Notes: a model not told the origin generated them from the letters alone. Shown: positions 49,127-61,318, numbered from the stretch's first letter. The stretch: 64,000 bases of DNA from Thuidium tamariscinum (GCA_947034885.2 OX344750.2:6113501-6177500); one strand, 5' to 3'. Translations and numbers: made by a program.

Positions 49127-49846
49127 GGGTGATTGCAAGAAACACTTGTCCTTTTTTTTATTCCCTTGACCTTTAGGAGGTAGTTTTTTGCTCATAACTT
49201 TTTCATCTTTTGTTCATTTGACTTGAAACTTGAAATGAAGGTGCCTACAAAAGTTTTACATTTTTCTTAATTTTTTCAATTTTTTCAAAATTATTTTACT
49301 ATTTTTAAACTTCTCCCAATTGGGTGTCTACTTTGGCCATTTTGGGGGGTTTTAGTCCTATTTTTGACCCAAAAATGAAAATTCTGAGCTGAATATTGTC
49401 ATGCAAAGACCTCACCTAAAGTTACACAAGATCACAAAGAGATTTTTTGAAAATACTATACTATTCAACCTCCAATTGTCATCAAAGTGGCTGACTTTGC
49501 GTAAGTGTAGAGAATAGAATTTATTTTTTCCAAAGATGAAATTTGTTGGAAAAGAAAGATCTTTACTTGGAAAAAAAACACATTTTTTATTTTCATTTTT
49601 TGAATTATTTTACTATTTTTACCAAATTAGTGAAAAAAGAGCTATTTTCGTTGTATTTTCCATTGTCTATAACATTTAGAGAAAAAAATTCTTAGGTCTG
49701 AATTTCAAGAGACATGATATTATCATTGCTCTTCAAATTATCCATATTTTTTTCAATTTAAAAAAATTTATTTCAAAGGGTTCACAGGACTCACTGATTT
49801 TGAGCCATTTTGAGCCAAAACTGGTAAGTGTTTCTTGCAATGACCC
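49127..49846. mobile_element. Palindromic GGGTGATTG-family element (copy 4)
   Basis: Ends GGGTGATTGCAAGAAACACT and AGTGTTTCTTGCAATGACCC, flanks ACGA/ATCA (poor duplication). The interior 'CCAATTGGGTGTCTACTTTGGCCATTTTGG' theme is shared with copies 2 and 6. Confidence 0.8.
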
Positions 49847-49918
49847 ATCATTCTTAGAGTCAAGATCAAGGTAAAATTAATTTTCTAATTTTTAAATCCA
49901 CAAAATCTTTGAAATCTA

Positions 49919-50652
49919 GGGTGATTGCAAGAAACACTGGTCCTATTTCCCGTCACAATTGGAGTTTTGTTGTTCTTTCTACTATAAATTTTGAATAAAA
50001 ATATTTGAGAATATGAAACTATTATTGGAACTCTCTAACTTGATGGTTTTTACATCCCTTATTTTTCAGAAATAAAAAAGAAATCATTTTATATTTAAAA
50101 TTAATTTTTGTTAATTTGTCACAAACTGAGGTTTAGGGGGTTTTACTACGTTAGGAGTATCCAAATTTAATGATCTAAAGTTGAAATTTTCATGGTGCAT
50201 TTGCATAGTAGGAAAACATATTCCTACCAAAGGAAACCTAAAAATATATTATTTTATGTCCTCCACATGCGTGCAAACAGCACTCCAATTGCATGCAATT
50301 TTTGACCACTAACAATGGTGCTAAGATTATTTTTTTGGTGAAATCTCATCACCATCAACTCTTTCCAAATTGAAAAATTTTAGATTTGAGAAAAAGAGCT
50401 TTTCCTATTTTTTACAAATTAAAATGTAAATATGCCTATTTTCATGAGATTTTTCACTTTTCTAGTTCTCCTACTTAGAGAATTTTCCTTAGCTTTTCAT
50501 CTATAGGGTACCTTTTTCTTTAAGGTTTATACATTGTACATATTTTTCATATTTTTGAAAAACTGTTTTTCTAATTAAATAATACTCCTAAAGAAAAAGG
50601 GAGTGTACTGCAAAATGCTACAAAAAATGGACGGTGTTTCTTGCAATGACCC
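49919..50652. mobile_element. Palindromic GGGTGATTG-family element (copy 5)
   Basis: Ends GGGTGATTGCAAGAAACACT and GGTGTTTCTTGCAATGACCC, perfect 4-bp duplication TCTA (49915-49918, 50653-50656). 734 bp, no coding capacity. Confidence 0.88.
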
Positions 50653-50689
50653 TCTAATAACTTTTCTAGTATAGGTTGAAATAACACAA

Positions 50690-50811
50690 AACAAAGCCTG
50701 TGCATTCTTCTATGTGGAGGGCTTTTTCGATAGTACCAAGTATGTAATCGAGGGATGTATGGTCTAAGAGATCTCAATGAAACAAATAAAACAAAAAATA
50801 AACAACCCATC
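50690..50811 (+). repeat. Dispersed repeat R1, 3' fragment
   Basis: Carries AAAGCCTGTGCATTCTTC, AGTACCAAG and AAGAGATCTCAATGAAACAAA, ending at the TTAA target of the next element. Confidence 0.5.
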
Positions 50812-50815
50812 TTAA

Positions 50816-51362
50816 CTCCTAAAAGCCCAAGGGGTTAGGACAAAACACAAATGTGTTATAAAATATAAGCGTTACAACTTTTTTGAAGTTAGTATCAAAG
50901 AAGATAATGTAGAGCACAAAAAGTAGAAAGTATCCATATAGTCAAAGTAAAAAAATATTTTTAGATGATTTTTAAATGAATTTTGAAGATATAACTTCAA
51001 AAATTCACCAAAAATACAATTTCTATTTCTAGGATTTGAAATTTTTTTTGATTGGTCAAAATTGTGTTTTTTATTGATTTGTTAAAAAATAAAAAATATT
51101 TATTAATGAGAGCATCAATACTTCCCCCAAATAGTAAATTTTTCAACACTAAGCAATTTTAGACACTTTGTGCTATTTCTCCTTTTTTTTGCTATAACTT
51201 TTGTTTGACTGTATAGATCTTAGTTTTGAATGCAAATGTTGAAACAAAATCCAATATTTTGAAATTTTGAAGGAAAAAAAATTTGAATTTTTTTTTTTTT
51301 GCTTGAAAATGCTGTTCGAAGTTGGATAGTGACCATAAAATGGTCACTTGAGCATTTAGGGG
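50816..51362. mobile_element. piggyBac-like non-autonomous element, third copy
   Basis: Ends CTCCTAAAAGCCCAAGG and CACTTGAGCATTTAGGGG, flanked by TTAA on both sides (50812-50815, 51363-51366). 547 bp, AT-rich, no frame. It contains GCTATAACTTTTGTTTGAC near 51191, like the 'CATAACTTTTG' segment of the other copies. Confidence 0.7.
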
Positions 51363-51379
51363 TTAAGGTAAAGACTAGT

Positions 51380-51795
51380 GTACTATTGTACCTTGTATTG
51401 TTGCCACTATCAAAGTTAAAGAATTCAAAGTAATTTTCTAATTTTTGACTGCATAAAAATTTTGAAATTCAAAAACATTCTTATTGTAGGTTGGAATGTG
51501 ATGAAATCAAGCTTGTGCACCCCTCTTTGCAAAGGTCTTTTCAAAAGTACCAAGGTTGTAACCAAAATATAAATAGAAGTAATTTTATAAATTTTTAGAA
51601 CTAAGAATAAACCAAAAATTTAGAACTTTCCCTTTGTAGGTTGGAATGCCACAAATTAAACCAAGCCCATGCACCTTTCATCATCAAGAGCTTTCTGATG
51701 GTGTCAAGGATGCAACTTAGGGATGCACGGATTGCACGGTCGGGGAGATCTCACTATAACAAACAAGCAAAACAAAACTAACAAACAACATATCT
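51380..51795 (+). repeat. Dispersed repeat R1, near full-length copy
   Basis: Opens CTAGTGTACTATTGTACC, shows the same two sub-units around GTAGGTTGGAATG, and ends AGATCTCACTATAACAAACAAGC. Collinear with the 17216 copy. Confidence 0.55.
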
Positions 51796-51938
51796 AATGT
51801 CAAAGTACTTCTATCATAATGATGCGTAGTATAATACTTGAACAATGTCTTTCTTTGGACCATGTTAAAAACAACAAATTAGAGCAATAGTTTCAATTGT
51901 TCAAGGCTTTCAAATGTTGCATATATAAGTGTTTTCCT

Positions 51939-52012
51939 ACACACATACACATACACACACATATATACACATACATACATACACACACACACACATATAT
52001 ATATATATATGG
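51939..52012. repeat. (CA)n/(TA)n compound microsatellite
   Basis: Alternating ACACAT, ACATAC and ATATAT runs over ~74 bp. Confidence 0.95.
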
Positions 52013-52277
52013 GGAAATATTTATCAATTTTAATACATAATAGGGTTTCTTTTTCAAAATTCCACTTCATTTGTGTTTATAAATTTGTCATTTTAAGCTT
52101 TGTTTTTTCGAATTTGATCATCCTAAATCCTAGAAGGCAACAATCTACCTTGAACTCTAGAGAAATGAAGACCTGCCCTTATGTATTTGTCTTCTTGCCA
52201 AGTGCAAAATAAATTTTTCAACTCAAAAATTTGTAGTTTAAAATTACAAGTTAAGAAAATTCAAAGTCCTATGTGAT

Positions 52278-53035
52278 GGATGATTGTAAAAAACGCTTGT
52301 CTTACTTTTGGCCCCTAGATCTTATACTAGTGGTTTTTTGTTCATAATTTTGGCATTGTATGTCATTTTTATATGAAATTTAAAATGAGGGTATATAAGT
52401 AGTAGTTTTATACATTGATTTTTTTTAATTCATTTTTAATAAATCATTTTTTTATTTTTTAATAGCTCCCCATTGGATGTCTACCTTGATCATTTATAAT
52501 GGAGGTTGTAGACTATTAATCTTTCAATACTATTTTTGACTTATAAATATGAATTTGAAATTCAAAATTACAAAATAAAGACTTATGTCAAAGTTACAAA
52601 AGTCTACAAAGAGGATTTTTAGAAACAAAATTTGATAAACCATCCACCTTCTACATGTGCTCAAAGTGCTCTATATTTGTGCAAGTGCATTATAAAACAC
52701 AATTTTTCCCCGTAGATGAAAATGGTTGAAAGCAAGCATCTTCAAGTCAGAAAAATATTTTTTTTATTGATTTTTTTTGTATTCTCTTACTATTTCCTAA
52801 CGAAAGTGTCTATTTTTTTTGTATTTTCAATTGTGCTTTTTTTGTGTATAACTTTTAGAGATAAATTTTTTTAGATTTGAATTTTTGAAGGCATACTTAT
52901 TCCAATGCTTTGCAAAATATTCATATTTTATTTCATTTGAAAAAGATTATTCCAAAAGTCACAATACTCACTAAAATTTCTAAAAATGGCTATTTTGAGT
53001 AGAAACCAACAAGCATCTTTTTTGTAATAATTCAT
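52278..53035. mobile_element. Degenerate GGGTGATTG-family element (copy 8)
   Basis: The left end GGATGATTGTAAAAAACGCT and right end AGCATCTTTTTTGTAATAATTC are decayed versions of the family termini, at the expected ~755-bp spacing. The interior matches copy 4 ('CCCCATTGGATGTCTACCTTG'). Confidence 0.6.
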
Positions 53036-53569
53036 GCTATTCTAAGATTAAAAAGGAAAAAAAATATAAATATCTTGCAACTTACATAGTCAGAGCTTAT
53101 GAATTTTCTTCCAACATTCTCAATGTTATGTTAGTCCAATACTTCAATGCAAGATCCTATGGCTAGATCTGCAAATTAAAGAAACAAAGTGTTTTTTTCT
53201 ATGTTTTAGAATTTATAGATTTGGGTTGCTTTTGATTTGATAGAAAACATAATCATAGAACTTTTAGAATTTCAAGTTATAAAATCTAAAAGGTAGAAAA
53301 TAATTCATGAGTTTGCAATACAAAAAACGAGCATACAATAATCAAGGCTATTTTTTCTTTTTTTTAGGATAATTGTAAGAAACACCTATACTATTTGTTG
53401 CATTTTGCAACAATACTTGTGACTTTTTTGGAGTACTTTAAAATTAAAAAAACTAATTTTTAAATTTTTTTGAAAATATGACTTACATATATACCTTTAA
53501 GATGAAGGTACCTACAAAAGGAATTGTATAGAAAAATTCTCTAAGTAAGAGAACCTGAAAAGTGGCAAA

Positions 53570-54340
53570 GGGACATTGCAAGAAACACTTCACGTTTTTG
53601 TCTCAAAAACATAGTTTTTTGGTGTAGGATTGGCAGTCTGCACGATCCTACCAGTATTGCGTAATTGCACTGCGCCTATCAATGTCAGCCGTTGATTTGG
53701 GCGCCTGCAATTCTGGACCGTCGATTTAGTACTATATAGTATTATGTAGTACTATAGAGTATTGCAAAGTATTACTTAGGCCATTGGGAGTAGATAATAG
53801 CAAAAAAGGGGGTTTGTGGACCTTTTCATTTTTAGTAATTCAAAAAAAATTCAAAAAATTCTTTTAAAAAAAATTCATTTTTCTAAACAAAATTGTTCTT
53901 ACATTGCAATAAAAAACTCCTCTAGGAAAACTTTTCCCTCTTCATAGCCTTTGTGCAAAGGAAGGTTGCTTTGACCCCATGTGCACAATAGACATATTAC
54001 TATTTTTATAAAAACTCATTGTCACCCCTTGTAAATTTGTAATATTAGTAGACTTCCAACTTATCCAATTTGTGGCTTCGAATTTGGATTTTTGAGTAAA
54101 AAATAGGACTAAAAACCTCCAAAATGGCCAAGGTAGACACCCAATCGGGGGTAGTTTAGAAATAGTAAAATAATTTTAAAAATTCTGAAAAAATTATTCA
54201 ACATCTAAAACTTTTGTGTACACCTTCAATTCAAATTTCAAGCCAAAAAAGAAAATATGAAAAATTTATGAGCTAAAAAGTACTTGTTGGAGGTCAAGGG
54301 GATAAGAAAATTAAAGGACAAGTGTTTCTTGCAATCACTC
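53570..54340. mobile_element. Palindromic GGGTGATTG-family element (copy 6), nested
   Basis: Ends GGGACATTGCAAGAAACACT and AGTGTTTCTTGCAATCACTC, perfect 4-bp duplication CAAA (53566-53569, 54341-54344). Closely related to copy 2 along its length, including the GC-rich insert. Confidence 0.9.
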
Positions 54341-54658
54341 CAAACCTCCAGAAAACACATACTTTCATGTTTTAATTAGGAAAAAATAGTAAAAACAAGT
54401 AAATACAAAAAAAAGTGGCCATTTGCAACAACTCTATAGAGGTGTTCATTCACCAAAAAATCCACCAAAATAATATTTTATATGTTTCAAAATACAAGAA
54501 AAAAGCAACTTATTTTGTAGACTTCCACAATCCACACTACATAGAATTAACTATTTTAAAAAATCCTTTTTTGGAGAGCTAGAAGCTTACTAGAACTCTA
54601 GTAGACCATCTCATCCAAATTTCATCTCAAAATCATTAAAAAAAGAAGGTACTCCTTA

Positions 54659-55752
54659 GGGTGATTGCAAAAAATACTTAATGCCTTTTGTCACACCCTA
54701 ATTTTTAATTTTGTTTTTGGCCATAACTTTTGTATTTAGCTCCAAATGACTCAAAATTTATAGGGAAGTTACTTGTAGCTATTATGTTTCTATGATAACT
54801 TCTAAATTTAAAAAAATTTATTATTTTAAAATAGCCTTGAAAATTTCTCATAATACTTGATTTAGGATTTTTTAGCACCATTTATCTTCAAAAAAACGAA
54901 TTTTGATCTAAAATTTAGAGAGGATGGTTTCTTAGCAAGTTAACAGACTTATAGCTGCTATCCAAAGGAATTCTAAAAATACTTATTTTTATGTGTTGTA
55001 GAAATCTATAGAGAAAACTTCATTCTGTATTTTTTTCCAAAGATACAAAACATTATTTTGGTGAGTTTTTTGGTCAAATCTCATCATCAAAAAGTATTTT
55101 TAAGTGTGATAGTTTTATGTATTCTTAAAAAAAAATCCTATTTTTTACAATTTAAAATGTCACAACTCACAAGTTGTATTTTCTTCACCGGAACTTTGGA
55201 CATAAAATTCTTATAGAATTCTAGTGAAGAAAATATAATATGTGACATTTTAATTTGTAAGAAATAGGATTTTTTTTTAAATACATAAAACTATTACACT
55301 TGAAAAAAAAATTTGGTGATGAGATGTGACCAAAAAACTCACCAAAATATTGTTTTATATCTTTGGAAAAAAATGCAGAATGAACCTCTCTTTGTAGACT
55401 TCTACAACACATAAAAATAAGTGTGTTTAGAATTCCTTTAGATAGTAGCTATAAGTCTATTAAGAAACCATTTTTTCCAAATTTTAAGTTAAAATTCATA
55501 TTTTTGAAGATAAATGGTGCTAAAAAACCCTAAATAAAGTACTATGAGAAATTTTTGGGGCTATTTAAAAATAATAAACTATTTTTGAAAAATCTTTAAG
55601 ATTCATCATAGATACATAATAGCTATGAATAGCTTTCCTTTACATTTTTAGTCATTTGGAGTGTAAAGACAAAAGTTATGGCTAAAAAAGAAATAAAAAA
55701 CTAGGATGTGATGAAACGCAACAAACAGTACAAGTGTTTCTTGCAATCACCC
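54659..55752. mobile_element. Palindromic GGGTGATTG-family element (copy 7), nested
   Basis: Ends GGGTGATTGCAAAAAATACT and AGTGTTTCTTGCAATCACCC, perfect 4-bp duplication CTTA (54655-54658, 55753-55756). 1,094 bp that fold end to end around a centre near 55200 (GTATTTTCTTCACCGGAA against TTCTAGTGAAGAAAATAT). Confidence 0.92.
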
Positions 55753-55985
55753 CTTAGTGCTAGAAAACCCTTAAATGCAAAATGTGACATTCAATTGAGA
55801 TCTATTTTTGGATAGTCAATTATTTTTGAAAATTATGAAAAAATTAGAGAACGTGTATGATAGTCATGAGTACTTTTCCTATGAATCTTGAGTCATTTTA
55901 AGCCAAAATACAAAAGTTAGGACCAAAAAGTAAATGAGCATATAGTGTGTGACACTAAATAAGCCAAGTGTTTCTTACAATTTCA

Positions 55986-56494
55986 TAAATATGAAATGCC
56001 AAAGTAGTGGTATAAAATGTTATAGTGGTCCTCCAAATTTCAACATTCATCCACATATTGGATAGAAAATATTGCATATCACATATCACATATATCACAT
56101 ATCACAATATCACATGAATATATTTCTAATTTCATCCACAATTCAAGAATTCATCCAAGATTTTTTACTGGTAAGAAGTTTTTTGGCAAAAAAATCATGT
56201 TCTTCGCCAAATTATTTTTTGCTAGTGCCCAAAAAGCGAGAAAAAAAACCCTGGCATTAATCATTTAATTTGAGGATAAACATTCAATAGAAATTCTGAT
56301 TTTTCTGCATAGGCGACTCCATAGGCGACTCCAGTAACTTAGTCCATTTGAGTGCATGTGTGTAAGCGATCGCATGTGAAATGTAATTGAAATCAGTCAA
56401 CAATTGAAAGTGGAGCTCACCCAACCAACCCCAGATCGAGTCAATTAGACAATGGGAACAAAAAATCACTTAAATAATCAGCGGTCCGGCCAGG
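55986..56494. other. Spacer before segmental copy B
   Basis: Contains 'CTCCAAATTTCAACATTCATCCACATATTGGATAG'-type text (56035-56070) also seen at ~31432-31470, and short ATATCACAT repeats (~56078-56115). No gene. Confidence 0.4.
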
Positions 56495-58490
56495 AGTTAT
56501 CAATAAACAAGCAGCTTCACATTTCGAATAAAATCTGTCTCACGACCTCCACGGCAAAGAAAGAACTAAACGTCAAAGTCGTGAATCGGCGAAACTCCAC
56601 AAACCAAAAATTGTTACACTACTACACAAAATTGGTTTCAAGCCGCGTAGAATGAACCGTGCCCATGAAATGCAATGGAATCAATATCGCCAATTCATTG
56701 AAAATCAGGTTACTAGTATAGTGCCAGATCGATTTAGCTAGAAGTAGGCGGAAGATATTTCAATCAGCATATAATTACTAATAATTATCTCGACCAATTA
56801 ATGCATGGCACAGTCATCATAAAATTATTGAAAATGCTTGCCTATTCATCGAGTCAGACCAATTACTGGTCAATGAAGCTCGAAGGTATTCAAATAATAC
56901 GCACGTACATTAATTTGCGGATTTGCCTCGCTCTTGTGTACGTAATTGTGTGAATACCAGTGGACGTACGAAAACAATCAGCTTTTTGACCTCGAGATGT
57001 TTTTGCAATTACAGCTCTTGGATTTCGATCGAGTAATATTCAAAATAATCTGCTTATCGATCTCGATCAACTCTCAGTCGATCGAATTGTTGTTAATATT
57101 TAGTACGTACTGCCTGATGGAATGCTTACTTACAACGTAACTTCCGTCCAAGAAGTTCTTCCATTTGTCCAGTAAGACCGAAGCTAGGCGGGAATCAAGG
57201 ACCCAAGGTGCGGCGGACTGAAAATTTGGCAACATGCATGAGCCGCAAGCTTGCGGGAATTGAAAAAAACAAAGAACTGGCAGTACGCCCAATCAAGATG
57301 ACTGTCGTCCGGTTTCATGCATATAATTGCAGGTGGCAGGGCGTGAAGAAGAGCTCTGTGCGTGCGCGCAACTAATTTAGATGTCACGATTTTGGCGCAA
57401 ATACTTACAACGATCAGTGCCACTTTAGTTGAAGTATACCTTTCCACTCATTCAAATTAATGAAAAAATAGCAACTAGCTCTGTGTTCCAATCATTTCAG
57501 TGCGTGGAAATGAAATTGTCCCGACATCATACTAGTTGATTAAGGCACGCAGACCGTTTCGTTAGGGATGTATATAACGGAAAAACTTAAAATATACATG
57601 CCAATTTAAGTGTTGTCATTTTAACGTCGACTTCAAATTAAGTTAAATCTGATTTAGTTGGTCAATGGCTCACTGCGAAGGGGGGTGTCGTGATACTTGC
57701 ACTTACCGTCCTAGCGTCATCACTGGCTGATTCCATGTATTTGGACTAAAAGAGGATCACTCCGAAGTCTGGATGATCCGTGCAAAAGCATCGTCGCTCG
57801 TGGGGTCCTGCAGCTAATAGCTAGACATGACGTGATTGGGTAATTATTTTCAAACTCGATCGATCAGGACTAGTGCAATTCACACTACGGATTAAATCCA
57901 GGGAAAAATGCAGACAGACCACATGGATAACAAGATAATTAGATAATATCTCAAGCATCACAAATCACGCAAGAAGATTCAAAGAGGAGACAGGTCGACC
58001 ACAACTCACATCAAGAACAGCAGTGCAGGTGGGTGGCCTCTCCCCATGACCCACAGCGGCAGCAGCGCAGGCCAATTGCATGCAGCAATGCAATTAATCA
58101 ACGTGACTATCGTGCAGACAGCCCTGCGCAAGAGGGCTTCTTTGGACCTAGATCAGTCATGATGCAATTCTATCGTGAGTCTGCAGCAATTAAACTGACA
58201 TGGGCCCCAGAGCGCACAGTCAGTTGTCAATTCGTCGGAAGCAGTCCTGTCCTGACCTGGCGGCTGGCCCGGAATCATCGATCAATGATCTGATCCATGA
58301 TCAATCAAGCGCCTGCAGGACAGGAGCACAGTACGCTAGTGGCCTAGTGAGGGCCGGCTGGGCACGAATCATCCATTCAAGCCAGGATCGAGACGCACTT
58401 AACAAGTAGCTAGCTAGCTAGCGAGAGGGAGCCACGAAAATAGAAAAGGAATCAATCATGAGTTAAGAATTTCAGGGCGGTTGCGTTACC

Positions 58491-58496
58491 TGTAAA
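58491..58496 (+). promoter_or_regulatory. TATA-box position of BURP gene B, reads TGTAAA
   Basis: Aligned base for base with the TATAAA of gene A (TTACCTGTAAATTCAAGG), ~190 bp before the ATG. The second base is G. Confidence 0.55.
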
Positions 58497-58681
58497 TTCA
58501 AGGCCTCTCTGCTTTCCCAACCACACTGCCTTCCTTCACTCGCATATCGATCCACTTCTCTAGTCGTCTCGCTCTTCAGAGCACTGCGCCTCAGTGTGCT
58601 TGTTTTCGATCATATTCTCTTTCAGTTGCCTGTTCCTGCTACGTACACCGCCGGTTCACGCTCTTCCATTCGTTCCGCAGC

Positions 58682-60069
58682 ATGGCGGAGCAGTGGCACT
58701 TGATGGTCATCTTACAATCGCTCTTTATCATGGCCGCAGTCACGACGACTGTAAGTTTTTTTCTCACAGTGATTGAAAAGCTTCTAGATCGCTAGGATGC
58801 ATGCATGCCCGTTAACTGATCGATAGCTAGCTAGCTGCACTGCACTGGGCATGCTCTTAAGGATGCGATGAGAAGGTATCTGCATGCTCTCATTTCATGT
58901 AGCTAGCAAGCCATGATGCGTGTTCTTGATCGAAGACTATATTCGAATGGCAAAGGAAACTGACTTTGATGCATGCTATCGAATCAGTCATATGACTAGG
59001 CTTATTGAATTTGCTCTCACTAGGTATCAGTGGCATGTGCAATACATAATTGGTTGTGATGTATAATGACCTGTCCAATGGGCAAGCATGTAACACAGAA
59101 AGCTGTTATCGGTTGGTCGATTGAGTATTTGAGTCCCAAAGGTGCAAACTAATTTGTTCGTGACTGTGTTCCATCCACTGATCGTGGAACTCATGCTCTG
59201 GCATGCAGGTGGCCGGAGCGAGACCCGTCTCCACAGATGACCCAACGGACGCGGCCAAAGTGGCGGCAATCTGCAGCTCAAACGGTCTGGTGTGCGTAGA
59301 CAGCTTCCTCCAAAAGATTTCCTCCAAGGCCGCCGTCGTCCACCGTGACCTCTCCATCAAGACCACCAATGACTTCCAACGAGACTTCTTCTTGGAATCC
59401 GAGCTGGTGGTGGGCGGCAAGATGACGCTCGACGCAAACCTCCGCGATGACGCCCCCAAGCGGGCCTTCTTGACAGAATCCTCCGCCAGCCAGTTGCCCG
59501 CACTCACCTCCTCCAACTCCGTGGCCCTCGTTCGCCACTTCGGCGTGGCTCCCAACAGCGACCTGGCCACGGCCACCGCCACCGCGGCGTACTTGTGCGG
59601 CTACGGCGCGCTGCCGGGAGAGACGATGACCTGTGCCACCTCCAGCGACGCCGTCGCCAAGTTCGTCTCCTCCGAACTGGGCTCCAAGGTGAAGGTGCTG
59701 ACCACCACCAACACGCCGGCGCTCGCCTCCGCCAAGGCCCCCGTCACCATCACGGACTTCCGCAAAGGCTCCGTGGCCGAGGGCCAGAAGATCGTGGTGT
59801 GCCACGTCGTGAACTTCCCTTCGTCCCTTTACTACTGCCACCGCGTGACGGGCACCAAGGTGATCACCGCCACGCTCCAGCCCAGCACTTCCGACGCCGC
59901 CATCCAAGCCGTGGGAGTGTGCCATATCGACACTTCGCTGTGGCTGAGCACCCACCCGGCCTTCAGCGCGCTCAACATCCCCCGCGGCGATGAGGCGTGC
60001 CACTGGCTCGTCGATTCTGACTTGGTGTTCGTACCCACCTCTGACAACGCCGATGCCCCGATGGAGTGA
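58682..60069 (+). CDS. BURP-domain protein B
   Basis: Two exons, 58682-58750 and 59209-60069, 309 residues, the same architecture as gene A ~16.4 kb upstream. Exon 2 is identical in length (287 codons with stop) and differs at about ten residues, mostly polar or charge changes: A-to-B changes include ALV to ELV, TAS to TES, GEK to GET and AGF to TDF. The FF start, both family Cys and all four CH pairs are intact, and the final Trp is Phe here too. The signal-peptide exon has changed faster (MAEQWHLMVILQSLF against MAEQWNLMVVIRTLF) and gained one Thr codon. The intact frame argues for a functional gene. Confidence 0.94.
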
Positions 60070-60705
60070 TCGAGCAACGAATTCTACCGCTGGCTGGTGA
60101 TCGAGTACTAGCTCCTTTCAGCGCCTTCAGCTTTACGTATTACCTGTCTGTGGCTGCCTTCTGGCTGGGTGATAGCCAAATTAGCAGCAGTACTGAGAAT
60201 CATTCGTCGCTTCCTGCAGCGCGTACTTGCGTACGTGTGTCGGGAGTGGCGAAGTTTGATGTACGTTTTGAATTATGTGCGTTCAGTGTGTGTGATGTCT
60301 GTTTTTTCATCGTGATTTCGTCGTCGTCTTTCAGTGTTCGTGTTGTGCCCTGTGTGCGAATCCGTTGCTTTCATCCAGGTAGTGGCTATGACATGGAGGA
60401 CCTCTTTTCCACAGATCGAGTGATTGGGGTGGTCAGGATGGAGGTTGCCGAGCCGTTGCCGATTCGTGGAGTCGGCTGCAGAGCCTTTAAATTAATAAAT
60501 GTACGTCAGTCCGTAGGCTTGTGGGAGTCGAGAGATCCGGGGATAGTCCCTCCTGGCTAGCTGAAGGTTGAATAGTGGCAACTGGCAAGGATTTCTTCTC
60601 GGAGTTTCACGATTTCAGCCTCCACTGGCACGCAATCATGTATGCCTGATGTGAGTCATCTCGGCCAGATCGATCGATGACCACACTGTCAGTCCGTTTT
60701 GTGTG

Positions 60706-60711
60706 AATAAA
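60706..60711 (+). terminator. Poly(A) signal AATAAA downstream of BURP B
   Basis: Same hexamer and flanks as copy A (GTGTGAATAAACTGGCC). Confidence 0.5.
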
Positions 60712-61237
60712 CTGGCCCCGGCCTTTTATCGTACGTTTAACTATCAATGGCTTCGAATGGAAGTGTGTTGTTGTGACTGTGTAAAGATGGCCTTTGAAAA
60801 TATGGATTGACAGCTAGAAATGCTTGACATTTGTTTCAGCTTGAAGATAGGCATTACTTGACGGAAGATTTCCTCCCATTTCAGCTATTCGTTACAAGAC
60901 ACATGCTACAAACATGCCCAACGAAATGGGCTCCGGGGAAGTTGGATCAATGAATTTTGAAGTTAGTGCTTGATGATACTGCCATCGTGACTGCAATTCC
61001 TTTCACATTTCTTGCTCCTGGAACAATGCACACATTCAGGAACAGGATTCACTCCTTCATTTATGCGGATTGTACCTTGAAGTGCTGAATGCTACAAGAA
61101 AGTTAACTCGGGATTGAGGCCGGACTTTACATGCATCGATCAGCGCTTGGTGGAAACCTTTACCACTGATCTTATTTTTCCTACTCAAATAGATGACTGG
61201 ATCCCTGAGTGCATCCGAAGCTTCACCAGAACCAGTC

Positions 61238-61318
61238 TAGAAGTCTCATGATGATGAGAAGCCATGCCCGCATACGTTTTATGCGGGCACGGCTTCTCAT
61301 CATCACGAGACTTCCAGA
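61238..61318. repeat. Hairpin in the 3' flank of BURP B
   Basis: Arms 61238-61275 and 61281-61318 are ~95% complementary over ~37 bp (GATGATGAGAAGCC ... GGCTTCTCATCATC; GCCCGCATA ... TATGCGGGC) with a 5-base loop CGTTT. Copy A has only one arm (GGCACGGCTTCTCATCATC at 44938). Confidence 0.85.

Larger units (their letters stand above)
53367..55985. mobile_element. GGGTGATTG-family element (copy 9) split by two later members
   Basis: Left end GGATAATTGTAAGAAACACC, right end AAGTGTTTCTTACAATTTC. Subtracting the inner copies 6 and 7 with their duplications leaves ~746 bp, the usual family length, and the remaining three pieces (53367-53569, 54345-54658, 55757-55985) align in order with copy 3 in reverse complement. 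Confidence 0.75.

Noticed and set aside
59278-60003. Long antisense frame (241 codons) across BURP B, and similar frames across BURP A
   Set aside because: Shadow of the GC-rich coding exon; the sense frame has signal peptide, BURP motifs and clean splice sites.
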